The translations under genes and the position numbers were made by a program. The notes beneath the pieces were generated by a model, which searched no databases, was not told the DNA's origin, and saw only the letters and a list, made by a program, of their open reading frames with translations. From the NCBI RefSeq assembly GCF_018446385.1, contig NC_055992.1:18074877-18138876 (forward strand): 64,000 bases of DNA, read 5' to 3'. Shown here one piece after another: positions 35,109-46,799 of this stretch (position 1 is its first letter; every line of letters starts with the position of its first letter). Source of the stretch: Zingiber officinale. Taxonomy: Eukaryota; Streptophyta; Magnoliopsida; Zingiberales; Zingiberaceae.

Positions 35109-36498
35109 GGTCTTTGTTCAAATCTTTCCATTTCTTACATTTTTTTTCCCCCACTCCTGTTACGCTCAGAGTTCTATTAACTTGCAGCAAGAAGTATACA
35201 TTTCCTTTTAACCGACAAAAGTTTACAATTCTTCATATTCTTTTTAATGCTTCTCCCCATCTGGATTGTGCAAGCAATGATGGAGAGTGACTGAATGCGT
35301 TTCATGGAAATTGGTCGTTTGGTATGATGTCGGATGCAAAGCATTTCGGTTGCATCCAAGAATTTGCTCATTTTTTTCTTCTTTTTGATGCATCTTTCGC
35401 CCCTTTCTTTACATTTTTCAATTCTACTTGCTCCTTTATCATTCCACCAGGTTCGTCTTCCTGCTGTAACGATCACAAGATTGGGTATTCTATCCTTATT
35501 TTCGTTACTGATTGTTTAAGGGTCAGTGTGAAGTTCAAGGTCTAGTCTTGGAAGGATTGTTTTCCTGCACTTTTAGGTGTTCGACCAAATCGGTTGATTT
35601 CTTACCTTTTATAATGCTTCTCTTCATTCTTATGCTTCTACTGCTGGTTTGTGTGAGCTGATAAGAGATGGAATGCCTTAAAGAAATTGATGTCTAATAG
35701 AAAGAGATTTCCATTGCTCCCGACATTGTATCCAAGAATCTGCTGCCTTTTTTTGCTTTTTTTTTTAAAATTCTTTTTTGCCTTATTCTTTATGTTCTCA
35801 ACTTCACTTGTTCATTTATCATTCCACAAGACATGGCTTTCTTCTGTAGTGCTCATCAAACAGGTTATTCCATCCGAATTTTTCAAGCCTACATACACTT
35901 CATCACAACAATAGTTCACTTACTTTGAAATATATTTTAAGAATTCATCCATCTATTTAACTGTATGAGAAGTTTAATTTAGAGTATATCACAATGAATA
36001 AAATAACAAACCTTGTTAGCCAGTTTTTGTTATATACTTTGCAAACTCTAAAGCTAGACTTGTTGTTGTTGAATGACAATCTGGACGATTCAATTAATTA
36101 TCACAATTCACAAGAAGGGTCTGGTTCTTCAAGGACATGCTATGCATAAAAAAGCGGTAAAAATATCTATTGGTGTTTGCTGATAATAATATTCAAGTGA
36201 TATGTTCTTGTGGCGATATATGATGTCTTTAGAATAGCTTACTATGGGAACAAAATTTACTTATTGTATCATAAGTGTGCATTTCTTTAATTTTCACTAT
36301 ATCTATGTGAACTTGCTAAATAAGTATTATGACATATTAATTTGTCATTTTGACATTCGAATATTCTGTAACTATTATTATCAATTTTGTGACTTTTATA
36401 TTTACATGTGGAACTTGTTTAATAATTATGTTGAACTTTATGCTTAGTCTTAATTCTTAACTCCTATGTTTTGTGGTATATATTCACTTATATTAAGG
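35109..36498 (+). other. AT-rich interior of the CACTA element, possibly captured introns
   Basis: T-rich sequence with intron-like composition. Two diverged copies of a TTCATTTATCATTCCACAAG block occur (about 35,430 and 35,812). No coding sense was found. Confidence 0.4.
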
Positions 36499-37326
36499 GA
36501 TTTGCAGGGATTGCAGCTGCTCATGCACTGAAAAATGCAGCTTTTCAGGTGTTATGTCGATATAAATTAACAGTTTTTTCAGTTGCCTTTACATATTAGA
36601 TTCTAAGTTCTGATATGAATGCAGTGTGTGAAGTGGCTGCGTAAATTTGTATCACATGGAAGTTTATTTTTTATTCCTTAGGTTGTGCTTTTAGAATCTC
36701 GGGATAGAATTGGTGGTCGAGTTCACACTAACTACTGATTTGGTTTTCCTATTGACATGGGAGCAGCCTGGTATGCTTCTTTTTTTTGTGTTTTTGTTTT
36801 CATTCCTTCTGAAGAGGATTGTGGCCAGCCTTCAAAATTTCAGTGACTAGAAGTTTTAATTTGGACACTTCAGGTTGCATGGTGTCTGCAACGAGAATCC
36901 ATTGGCATCTTGGATTGGAAGACTTGGTCTACCAATTTATCGAACTTCTGGTGACAATTCTGTCTTGTATGATCATGACTTGGAGAGGTAATGGTTAATT
37001 GAATAACTAACATATATCACTGATCATGGAGACTATAATCTTATGGAGACAAATTTATTTCTATTTTTCAGCTACGCACTCTTTGATGGTGATGGACATC
37101 AAGTGCCTCAAGATCTAGTGGAAAAAATTGGTCAGGTGTTTGAAACCATCCTGGAAGAGGCAAGTTCTTTATTAACCTTATATCTGCAGTGCTGATAACT
37201 TGGAAATATTTCTCTTGTGAAATGACTGTTCAACGTTTACAGGCTAACAAACTCAGGTATGAAACAAATGAAGACATGTCTATAGCACAGGCTATTAAGC
37301 TAGTCATGGAGAGGCATTCAATATGA
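36499..37326 (+). pseudogene. Captured five-exon fragment of a polyamine oxidase gene
   Basis: Exons match the FAD-binding N-terminal half of plant PAO2/3/4-type polyamine oxidases, peroxisomal flavoenzymes that oxidise spermidine/spermine: GIAAAHALKNAAFQ (to 36,548), VVLLESRDRIGGRVHTNY (36,682-36,770), [20 protein letters not shown] and [17 protein letters not shown] (36,874-36,987), YALFDGDGHQVPQDLVEKIG (37,072-37,159), NKLRYETNEDMSIAQAI (37,243-37,326). The introns between them are still present with splice sites, one with a GC donor (37,160), so capture was from DNA, not from mRNA. A TGA (36,737) replaces a codon after HTNY and a second TGA ends the last exon. The C-terminal substrate domain is missing. 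Confidence 0.9.
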
Positions 37327-37436
37327 TGCATTATTAATGAATTAAGTCTACTTTACGAGATTTCAGATTTTTTTTTATCATTCATAGGCATTTAGTTTAG
37401 ATCAAGTGACATTTCTTTATCTTCTTCTTACAGGTG

Positions 37437-37640
37437 GAGTTTGAAGGATTAGGAGAATTAAGAAGCAAGGATGAAGAAGATGAAGGATTAGGAGAATTAA
37501 GAAGCAAGGATGAAGAAGATGAAGGCATTTAGTTTATCTTCTTTCTTTATCTACTTGGTCCGCTTCGATCCAAGTACGATGCAAACATGGCAAGGATGAA
37601 GAAGATGAAGGATTAGGAGAATTAAGAAGCAGTGTTTTGT
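37437..37640 (+). repeat. Short tandem repeat GAAGGATTAGGAGAATTAAG
   Basis: A 45-bp unit (GAAGGATTAGGAGAATTAAG then AAGCAAGGATGAAGAAGAT) is repeated at 37,443 and 37,485 and again in part at 37,590-37,630. It lies just 3' of the polyamine-oxidase fragment. Confidence 0.75.
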
Positions 37641-37959
37641 TACTCTTCTAGTGTTGTACATGGTAAAAGTAGTTCAAATGCTCCAACTCTTCAAAACTAG
37701 ATATCAAGATTAGGATGTTGTGTTACTCTTCTAGGATTAGGATGTTGTGTTGTTCTACCTTTGTTTTAATAGTGTCGTTGTCATTTTGTTGGTTGCTTTT
37801 GAAATTTCTTCGGAATGTTGTAAATATTATTTTCGAATGTTAGAAAATTATATGTTAAATTTTATTTACAAATTTAGTATTTTGAATGATTTATAATACT
37901 AGAAAATTGTATAATAAATTTTAATATTTTTTTTTTATTTTTTATCAAAAAAAGACAAC

Positions 37960-38215
37960 GGTTTTTCACTGTTGTCGTAAATAGTTTAAAACTGTTGTTG
38001 AAGACCCTGTTATTAAAGGTAGACGCTCAAAGACAACGGTGAAAAACTGTTGTCTTTGAAGGAAAAGACAATAGTTTTTCACCGTTGTAAAAACTGTTGT
38101 CTTTGTCTTCAAAGACAACGGTTAAAAACCGTTGTCTTTGAGTACCCCCTTTAACAACACAGCCTTTAACAACAGTCCGAAAGGGGCTACGACAACGGTG
38201 AAAAACCGTTGTTGT
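37960..38215. repeat. Right subterminal repeats of the CACTA element
   Basis: Dense AAAGACAACGGTTTTTCAC / GTGAAAAACCGTTGTC words in both orientations; several form perfect hairpins (for example 38,110-38,140). Confidence 0.88.
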
Positions 38216-38235
38216 AAGGCTTTTTTCTTGTAGTG

Positions 38236-39975
38236 CATCATTTATACGACATTACATTTGAGATTCTCACTGATCATAAGAGTCTCAAATATATTTTTAC
38301 CCAGAAGGAGATTAATCTCTGACAGAGGAGATGGATGGAGTTCCTGAAGGATTACGATTGTACCATTAGCTACCACCCGGGAAAAGCTAATGTGGTTGCC
38401 GATGCACTCAGCAGGAAGTCCAGAGCGACTTTGGCTTGCCACCGGACTTCAGCCACAGACTTGATTCAGGGTTTCTCTGAGTTAGACCTTGAGGAGCAGG
38501 GGCAAACAGAGCAGGGTCTTCTGGTTACCATGGTTGCTCAGTCGTCGATCAGGACGAGGATCCGAGAGGCTCAGGCTGGTGATCAACATTTGCATTTTAT
38601 TAGCAGCCAGATAGCTTCCGGGCAGCAGACCGAGTTCACACGAGATGAGGAGGGTATTATATACTTCCAAGGTAGATTATGCGTACCTTAGTCTCACCCG
38701 GTCTTACAAGAACTACTTTAGAAGGCTCAACACTCTCGATTTGCGATCCATCTAGGCGGAACCCGCATGTATCGAGATTTGAGGCGTTCCTACTGGTGGA
38801 ATGGTATGAAGAAAGACATTGCGAAATTTGTAGCTAGATGTCTTGTCTGTCAGCAGGTGAAGGCTGAACATCAGAGACTTGCTGGTTTACTTCAGCGGAT
38901 TCCTATTCCTGAGTGAAAATGGGAACACATTACTATGGACTTTGTGGTGGGTTTACCGAGGTCACGATTAAGCCATGACGCGATTTGGGTAATCATTGAT
39001 CGATTAACCAAATCCGCGCACTTCTTAGCGATCCGGAGGACTGATCCCCTAAATCGATTGGAAGATCTGTACTGCTGGGAGATCATCAGATTACATAGTG
39101 TCCCTTTAAGTATTATTTCGGATAGATACCCCCGGTTCACGTCTCAATTCTGGCAGAGTCTGCAGCAGGCCTTGGGCACTCAGCTTCTTTTAGTACAACT
39201 TTCCATCCGCAGACAGATGGATAGTCAGAGCAGACCATTCAGACTCTAGAGGACTTGCTGAGATCGTGTGTATTGGATTTCGGAGGCAATTAGGAGGACC
39301 ATTTGCCATTGGTAGAGTTTGTCTACAACAACAGCTTTCATTCGGCTATCCAGATGGCATCGTTTGAAGCGTTGTATGGTAGGCCTTGTCGAACACCCAC
39401 TCTCTGGGATGAGGTTGGGTAGGCCCAGCTGTTGGGACCTCATAGAGCTCAGCATGAGGCAGAGTTGGTCTGTACTATCAGACAGAGGATGTCAGAGGCG
39501 CAGAACCGCCAGAAGAGTTATGCAGATCCGAGATACAGACCCCTGGAGTTCTCTACAGGTGACCATGTATTTCTGCGAGTTTCATCCACGAAAGGGGTGA
39601 AGAGATTTGGCCTCAGAGGTAAGTTAGCTCCGCGATACATTGGCCCTTTCCAGATCCTGGAGAGGATTGGAGCAATAGCTTACCAGCTGACACTACCACC
39701 GTCCCTGGCAGGCGTGCACGATATATTCCACGTATCTATGTTGAGGAGATACGTACCTGACCCGACACATGTGCTGACAGATATCTCAGTTCCCGTTCAG
39801 CCTGACGTCACTTATGAGGAGGTTCCGGTATGGATTTTGGACCGGAAAGAGCATCAGTTGCGGAACAAGACTATCCGGCTGGTTAAAGTTGGATGGTAGA
39901 ATCATTCGGACGAGGAGGCTACTTGGGAGCTCGAGGATACTATCCGAGCCCGATATCCCCATCTTTTTACTTGAG
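38236..39975 (+). pseudogene. RNase H end, integrase and chromodomain-like region, broken
   Basis: It continues the polyprotein of the 28,312 element. ILTDHKSLKYIFTQKE and [16 protein letters not shown] close RNase H. Integrase follows: zinc-binding HLGGTRMYRDLRRSYWW...CLVCQQVKAEHQ (38,750-38,880), catalytic core [10 protein letters not shown] with the first Asp, [14 protein letters not shown] with the second, and LVEFVYNNSFHSAI. The tail has FHVSMLRRYVPDPTHVL and HQLRNKTIRLVKVGW, then EEATWELEDTIRARYP. In-frame stops occur near 38,320, 38,690, 38,718, 38,915, 39,222, 39,290, 39,420 and 39,896, plus a frame change near 39,195, so no enzyme can be made. Confidence 0.88.
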
Positions 39976-40071
39976 GTATGTGATTTAATTTACCGTTCAG
40001 CATTATACTCTTTACTTGTTGTTAGTATTTGCTGATGGTAGATAACGAAATTTGGGGACCAAATTTTTATT

Positions 40072-40083
40072 AGTGGGGGAGAA
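40072..40083 (+). other. Polypurine tract
   Basis: AGTGGGGGAGAA directly precedes the 3' LTR start TGTAAAATAACG. Confidence 0.85.
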
Positions 40084-42916
40084 TGTAAAATAACGAAAAA
40101 AATGGCGAATAATGATAAGAGAATTTTTTGAAATTTTTAGAAATTTTCTAGAAATTTTTCGGATCTCGTATAGACGAGTTTACGGGGATAAATATTAGGT
40201 CCCGGGAAAGCCTGTTTAGGCTACCCCATTTTTAATGAGGAAAAGTTTTCTTTTCCTTTTTATGTTTATTTTTCTTTCTTTTCTTTCTTTTCTTTTCTTC
40301 CCTCCCCGCGCGTGTGCAGAGCCATTTTCCCCGACGCCGTGCCCTAACCTCCTCTGCGCCGAAACCGCCATCTCCTCTTCTCCTTTTCTTCCGCGATCCC
40401 CTCTCTTCTGATTCCTTTTCCCTTCTTCTTCTTCCCTTGATCGCGCCACGACTCCTCCGCCCGAAGCCAGGCCACCCGACAGACGCCGACGCCACAGCCG
40501 TTTCTCCTTAACCCTAGCGTCGGCTATCTCCTTCTTCTTCCTCTTCTCTGTGAAGCCGAGCCCTAGTTCTTCCCACGCGTGCCACTGTAGAGTGTGAGTT
40601 TTCTTCTCCCCTCTATTCTCAGCGTTTCACCGCCATGCCCTAGATTTGGTTTCTCACCACCGTGTCTCTACTTGGGTTGGTTTCGGATAGGAGCAAGGAG
40701 CCGAGGCCCTCTTCCCGATCCAAGCCACCATCTTCGATCTGTCGACGATAGTAGGCTGTGGTTTCTGCCGGCAGCCAGATTGGAGACATTGTCGGCAGAG
40801 ATTTGGCTACCGATCCTTAGAGAGGATGGGATTTTTGGCATAGAAATGGGGTATGTATGGTTCATATCAGATTTTATGCTTGTCTGGTTAGTATAACTTC
40901 GGTTAATACTGATTATGGGTGATTCATGGTTCCGATGATCCAGTTTCAACGGTGAACTCCTTGGGTCGTATTCCACCAGCAGTAACAAGGCTGTGAATTG
41001 AGGTAAGGTTTAGGGTTTTGATCTTCGTTGTAGATGATTGCTAGTTGTGTTAGCAATAATTGTTAACTTAGGTTTAGAATTAATCTAATGGTGTAATTAG
41101 GGTTAATGAAGCTAACCCTAGATGATTGGTGGATTAGGAATTTGTTTAGCTATTTGTTTATAATTACCTTAGCTAAACTGTACGATTTACTACAGGACTT
41201 TGACGCGAGACGAGTATCTCGACGCCGGAATTGGACTGGATTGGATCCTTTCTTTTGGAGGCGGGTACTTTGACTTTATGTCATTTGATATGCATAGTAA
41301 TGTTTTTAACAAATAGCAACAATTATGTTTTTCTTATCTGCTTCGGTTGATCACTACCCGATCTGTTACATGCTTGTTTGCTTATTTGTTATGCACATCA
41401 TGTTAGTACTTATCTGATTATACATGCTTATAGTGGTAGTGACACAATCATGTTATATATTATCTTCAGGACCTAGGGTTTTTGATACCTTATCTGATCT
41501 GTGTACCTTTGATTTGATTCATTGTCCTATGGTACACATTTTATATTTATATATGGATATTGCTATGTTGTTCAAGATATTGTCATGTTTAGTGTCATGC
41601 ATCATCTCGCATGATTGCATGTTATGCGATAGTCTGCTCCATTATTGTCGAGCACATCGCCAGTTACATGTATCTGTACACACCACCGCTCATGGGTTAG
41701 TGGTATATCAGACAGGTGTGTGGTAGTTCTGATGTTTGGCTCCGTTGGTCTGGTGACTCAGCATGGTAGTCGGCAGTCAGTTCTGCTCTTTTTGGCTCCG
41801 CTGGTTTACTGTAGCAGCATGGTAGCCGACAGGCGGTTGGACTTTGTTTGACTTCGTTGGTCCGCTCATGGTTAGTGTGACGCAGCGTGGTAGCCGGCAG
41901 AGATTCCTCCCCATCATCGTGTACCGGGAGATGAGAGCATTGAGCTCCCCCATTTATGATTTGGGGTAGGAGGATAGGTGTACTCCGACAACATCCCGTC
42001 CACTCGGTCACTCATCAGGAGCAGTGATGGCAGAGTGCACGGTTGTCACAGCCCTACCCACTCGGTCTCACCATTGTGTGTGTGATGGCTGACTGGTGTC
42101 AGGGGTGACCATGACATTGGCATTATATGCATGATGCATTTATTGCTTATGTTTACTGCATTTACTTGCTGCATTTATATGGATGCATATGATTGACATG
42201 CATACAGGATTTTGATACTTTTCGGTCTGACGACTCTGTTATACTTATACCCTGGTCCTGGTTAGTACAATTTTCTTCTGCTTACCTCAGTTGCATTTAT
42301 CCTTCTTGTATCAGGAGACTGTACGCATGATTAGTGCTGGTGTTATTTTCTTTATTATGCATATCAGTTGTTACCCGCTGAGTGATGGACTCACACCCTC
42401 CTCCGTTGCTATTTTCAGGTTGATGTTGTCCGGAGAGTTCCAGTCGCTAGTCCCCTGCAGTCCACGAGGACGTTTGTTGGTCTTTTGGTTCTTCTTTATT
42501 AGACTGTGTTTAGACTTATTCTGCTTTTAACATCTGGACTTATATTAGTTTACTTTATGGATATTATCTATGAGTTTTATTTGGATTTGTTTTACTACAT
42601 GCCTGCTCAGACGGCAGAAGAGGTGAGTTGATTTTATCGTCGGATTTGAGCTTTATGGGTGTAGTGGAGTAGGACATCGGTTTTGTGCTTTATGGGTGTA
42701 GTTGAGTAGGGTTGTTTTTGAGTCCTCTTTATCACTGTTCTAGTTTATTAACTATTAACTGCGTGGGTGATTGCCTTATATTATTGTTATTGTTCCGGCC
42801 GTGTTGGCCGAGGTATATGTGGCCTAGAGGGCATTGTAGACAGTTTCAAATTGTCAGCCGTACAGGGGAGATACTGCCGAAATTTCTTTGGACAGGGACT
42901 CCCCCACGGCGTGACA
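40084..42916 (+). repeat. 3' LTR of the 28,312 element
   Basis: 2,833 bp, co-linear with 28,312-31,134 throughout. Differences are mostly single substitutions and a few short indels (for example an expanded CTTTCTTTT run near 40,285). Confidence 0.92.
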
Positions 42917-43665
42917 GTCATAACCAGACATGAACACCATAAATACTTTCACTGTACTTCCCTCTTCTATTATATGTCAACTTTTTGAAAATCCAAATCC
43001 TCTAGTCTATTAATGGATTTCGATCAAAATCCATTGATGGATTTAGAGAACTCTGATTGAACTCATTTTAACTCTTATGAATTTTCACATTACTTCAGAG
43101 TCCAAATATTCTCTTCTTTATTGTTTTAAAATAATCAATACCATAGCGATGCTGATGTTTAAGTTGTGATGTTAATTTTTTAAAAATTAGCCATAAAAGG
43201 ACTAGTGTATTAAATTATGGTGTTGATTTTTAAAAATTAGTATCATAGTAATATTAATGTTTAAAAATCAGTACCACAACAGTGCTAATATTTAAGTATT
43301 GATATTAGTTTTTAAAAATCATCACCAAAGTGATTTTTTATTTATTTTTATTATTTATAATTTGATATTAAAAAAATAGAAAAACATTTTTAATTAAAGT
43401 TTTAAAATTAAAAATAAATAAATTTAGAGCATAAAGCAACAGAGAAGAGAAGAGAAGAGAAGAGATGAGAAGAGAGAAAAAAAATATGAAATATTAATAG
43501 TTCTAAAAGTCGGTCTCATAGAGATAGAGGGAGGTAAATTCAGGAATATAAATAGAAGGTGTATAGTAGAGACTATTACAGGAAGTGACATCTTGGGGAT
43601 TGATCTCTGTCCAATCCAGACACATCACCATGTGTTTATCATCTGTGCTATATTTTGAGGACGAT

Positions 43666-45339
43666 AAGAGAAGATAGAAATGATAATTCCAGTTAACCTC
43701 ATTGACTATTCTTGTATTGACTGACTCGGTCCTACGAAAATTTTTCCACCTGTCACGAGAGTAAATCACATTTAGAGAAAAAAAAATGAAAATTAAATGT
43801 GTTTTTTTATTAAATGAAATATCGATGCGTTTTTGGAATTCTGAAATCTCAATTGCGCTCGGGAAGTTTACGGAAAAAAGAAAAAACCAAGGCATTCAAT
43901 CATCTCCATTTCCATTCATGGGGAGCGGGAGGGAATGTGATTGGATACCTGATGCTTCCGTTGGGGTCCGCCTATATGATATGTCTGGAATCACAGACAA
44001 TGGGACGTGCAGCTGTAGGAAACATGAAAGAAATAATTTTTTTTGCAAGTTTAATAATTATACAATAATTTTTAATATATATATATATATATTAATTATG
44101 AAAAATAATAAAACTGTAATAGTTGCAATTGTAATATTAAAAACTATAATTTTCTTGCAATTTAATTAATGTTATACATTGCCAATGCTCGTCACTTGTT
44201 TGTGTTGTTGTTGTAGTATGTTCTTTTGTGTGCTCATTAATTATAATAAAAAGTTATTTTTAAAAAAATAATAATATCATCATTTACATTTAAATAAATT
44301 TTAATTTTTCTTACCTTCCTTTTCATTGGGCCTGTCATGACCTGCCCCCAATCTGAATTAGAAAAGGGTTGTATTACATTACCAGTTACTTTAAATTCAA
44401 ACAAATGTTAATGGATCCATCATTTAAAAAAACCAAATAAATAAATATGGTAGATCAATTTGTTAGCCCAGTTATTTACTGTGTCTGCATGATCAACCTG
44501 TTCAAAACAAGGATATGTACATTCTGATTAGCCAGGCTAGCAGATGTTTCGTTGTCTACGTATGCGGCCTTGGCCTTGGATTCTAATTTCTACGTGACAA
44601 AACATGTCCTCGCCTTCACCAATTATTACAAAATTACAAGGGCAGAAGAAACTAAATTCTAAAGGGTCCAAATTAACACATATGCTGGTTCCTTGATTAA
44701 TTAGAGGTTTACCAATCATATTCGTCGCGGATCTTGAAATTTAATTAACAATTCCCAGTGTACGCGCTTAATTTGTCGGGCGACGGTCCCAAATTGTTTC
44801 ATCGCTTTGCGTTTGTTCCGTTTGGATTTAAGATTCCCGCGGGGAAAGTTTTTGGGGAGGAAGACAACTCTCTCAGTTTGGAATTCAGGTTTCTACCAAA
44901 TGCTGATTTAGTTCGAGGCAACTCCTAATGCAAGAAGATAACGAGAAAGAAACGAAAACTGCTTTACGAACTGACAGAAAATTATTGTTTATATTGTAGG
45001 GTATAGCAGGGCGGCCATTTCTTGATTAGAGGGTGATAAATTGTCATCCCTAATGAAATGTTGTGCGTAGGTCTTTAACAACACATTGACACTATTCTTT
45101 ATGTAGTGTCATTATTATATTGAAGAACTAAATTGTCATTGATTCCATTAAGACTTGTCCACACATGGTTAATGCAAAGCTTAATATGTAAGATTCAGGC
45201 CTTCTTCCATCACTCTTTCTCTGTTTTAGCTCTAATCTTATTGTTTTTCCCAAAGTGCATTGCTGTTGGGATATGCTACTTCAAACTAAAGTGTCTTTGA
45301 GCATTTTGTTTTGTTTCTGATGAAGGACTGATGCATGAG
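43666..45339. other. Intergenic, no gene recognised
   Basis: It includes a (TA)n run (44,077-44,091) and unremarkable AT-rich sequence. Frames of up to about 130 codons at 43,500-44,170 have no family resemblance and overlap on both strands. Confidence 0.55.
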
Positions 45340-45790
45340 GAATTGAGTTTTAATGGACTATAACTTTGGATTCGGGTACAGAATGAGACGATCTATGTTC
45401 CAAATTAAAGTTCGTTTAGAAATTTATGATTGGTTATGGATGGAACCTATAACAAGTCAATTTCGGATTCAAAAAATATCGTTTAGGATTTTTTAGGAGG
45501 TTTTGAATATTTTTATTACTCTTTTTAGAAATTTTCAGCTTTAGGGTTTAAGGGTATTTCTATCTTTTGTAAGTTAGGTTTTAATCTATTTAAATGTCTA
45601 TTTAGTTATGTTAGACATTGTCTTTCTTATTGAATCAAACTTTTTTTTAAAGTAAAACCTAGAGACAGTGATTTTTCTTTGTTTATTGATTTCTCGTGTC
45701 TTGTTTTCTATACAATTCCTCTCTAAAATTCTACCTTCAGAATAATCGCAGTGCCAATTTCATTTCAACAAAACTATACATTATGGCTTA
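45340..45790 (+). repeat. Dispersed repeat fragment related to 23,740-23,880
   Basis: Shared words: AAAGTTCGTTTAGAAATTTATG against GGAAGCTTGTTTAGAGATCTAT, ATGGAACCTATAACAAGTC against TAAAATCTATAACAGCC, and TTCAAAAAATATCGTTTA against CCTAAAAAATATCATTTA. The following 300 bp look like the transcribed end of an LTR, but no terminus is visible. Confidence 0.45.
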
Positions 45791-46349
45791 ATGGCCAATG
45801 GTGTGCACCTCTTTAGTCCCAATCTATTCATGGGAGTGGAAAATGACCGACTCGTATTCTTCCACCACTGCTCATAATCTTATCTATTCCATGTCCCTTT
45901 GTAAAGAAATTGGACATTTAGATCCCTAACTACTGGCTTTCTTTCAATCCACTTCGAGGATGACCTTAGTTTCTCTTTTATCCTCTATTGAGCATGGCCT
46001 ACATGTAGATCAATTGAGGTACCTAGTTATTTTCTTAGTGGAAAATAAAAGCGTTCACATTGTATCCATCAAATAGTGATCGAGGGAAAGCATGTCGTGT
46101 GTTTCTCTAAGGTGTTTACAACATATATTTGTGCTAGGGATGAAAATATTGTTATTCCTTAGAGGGTATTAATGTCTAACAAATATATTTAAGTGAGTAA
46201 TTTGTGTTTAACAAGTTGATTAAGTGTATAGATTGACTTGGTCAAGTAGATGGACTACCCGGATGAATCAATTAGATGGTTCACCATTGGTTGACCAAAC
46301 ATCTTGGTTTGGCTAACCAAGAATTATTGGCTAACCGTATTGGGATCGA
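45791..46349. other. Intergenic
   Basis: No gene or clear repeat recognised. Confidence 0.45.
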
Positions 46350-46799
46350 TGATGCCGCTAGAGGGATGAATAGCGATTCTTGATTTCGTATTCGTCGTTC
46401 GTTGTGTTTGTCTACAAAGAGGTTAACGCGGCAAAATAGAAATACAACAATAAAACACAACCATAACAAATAGATTTTACATGGTTCGAAATCCCTTGTT
46501 TCTACTCCACGGCCTAACATCCTAACAATAATACCACTATCATTTCTCCTCTTCAAATATCTTCTGGAGGCGGAGAAATCTCTTATAATTCTATTGTTAC
46601 AAACAATATAAGTCAAATACAAATGTACAAATGAAATCAAGAAAATAAAAACAAATAAGTTTACACATATGAACATGATTTTGGTGACTTTATGGTCACT
46701 TTGGATTGATTCATGAAGGTCTAAAATGTAATAGTACTTCCCCTTGAAACCTTCCAGAATTGATGTCTAAAATACTCCATAAAATCTTCTTTTATAGGT
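46350..46799 (-). repeat. LTR fragment, minus orientation
   Basis: Its complement carries AACCTATAAAAGAAG (TATA box, about 46,800), a transcribed part with CTTATAATACC-like and ATTTCTCCGCCTC words, and ends CCTCTAGCGGCATC near 46,350. This is the 3' part of an LTR like the one ending at 8,704. The upstream half is missing. Confidence 0.6.

Larger units (their letters stand above)
33741..38235. mobile_element. Non-autonomous CACTA (En/Spm) transposon with captured genes (Pack-CACTA)
   Basis: The ends are CACTACAAGAAA (33,741) and its inverted form TTTCTTGTAGTG (to 38,235), with a perfect 3-bp target duplication CAT (33,738-33,740 and 38,236-38,238). Both subterminal regions (33,775-33,985 and 37,960-38,215) hold many AACAACGGTTTT/AAAACCGTTGTC words in both orientations, the usual transposase-binding arrangement. 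No transposase gene is present. The interior carries fragments of a PHT1 phosphate transporter, an unassigned gene and a polyamine oxidase with its introns. Confidence 0.93.
28312..42916 (+). mobile_element. Tekay-like Ty3-gypsy element, internally rearranged, 14.6 kb
   Basis: The LTRs are 28,312-31,134 and 40,084-42,916 (about 2.8 kb each, TGTAAAATA to GTGACA/GATA), with a perfect target duplication GTCAT (28,307-28,311 and 42,917-42,921). The primer-binding site lies at 31,141 and the polypurine tract AGTGGGGGAGAA directly before the 3' LTR. The interior keeps a Gag N-terminus (31,466-31,800) and RNase H, integrase and chromodomain-like parts (33,385-39,975), all with stops. Gag zinc knuckle, protease and most of RT are missing, replaced by 31,800-33,354. 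A CACTA element splits the RNase H. Tekay (Del) assignment rests on the LRNK...LVKV...EATWE end of integrase. Confidence 0.88.
22575..43665. mobile_element. Large foldback element split by two LTR retroelements
   Basis: Three segments, 22,575-23,878, 27,656-28,311 and 42,922-43,665, form one element of about 2.7 kb when the insertions are removed. The outermost about 600 bp of each side are inverted copies: ATCCGGATTGGGTAAGGGTC at 22,620 pairs with the complement near 43,600, CTAAATTTACC at 22,700 with 43,535, and the TTTTTAAAAATCA blocks at 23,030-23,160 with 43,150-43,330. The inner part of each arm holds tandem copies of a roughly 296-bp subrepeat, also inverted. No transposase was recognised. 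Long, internally repeated arms suggest a foldback or Mutator-derived non-autonomous element. Confidence 0.75.

Noticed and set aside
43503..44169. Possible gene with frames of about 130 codons on both strands
   Set aside because: AT-rich, overlapping antisense frames, no recognisable motif, no splice pattern.
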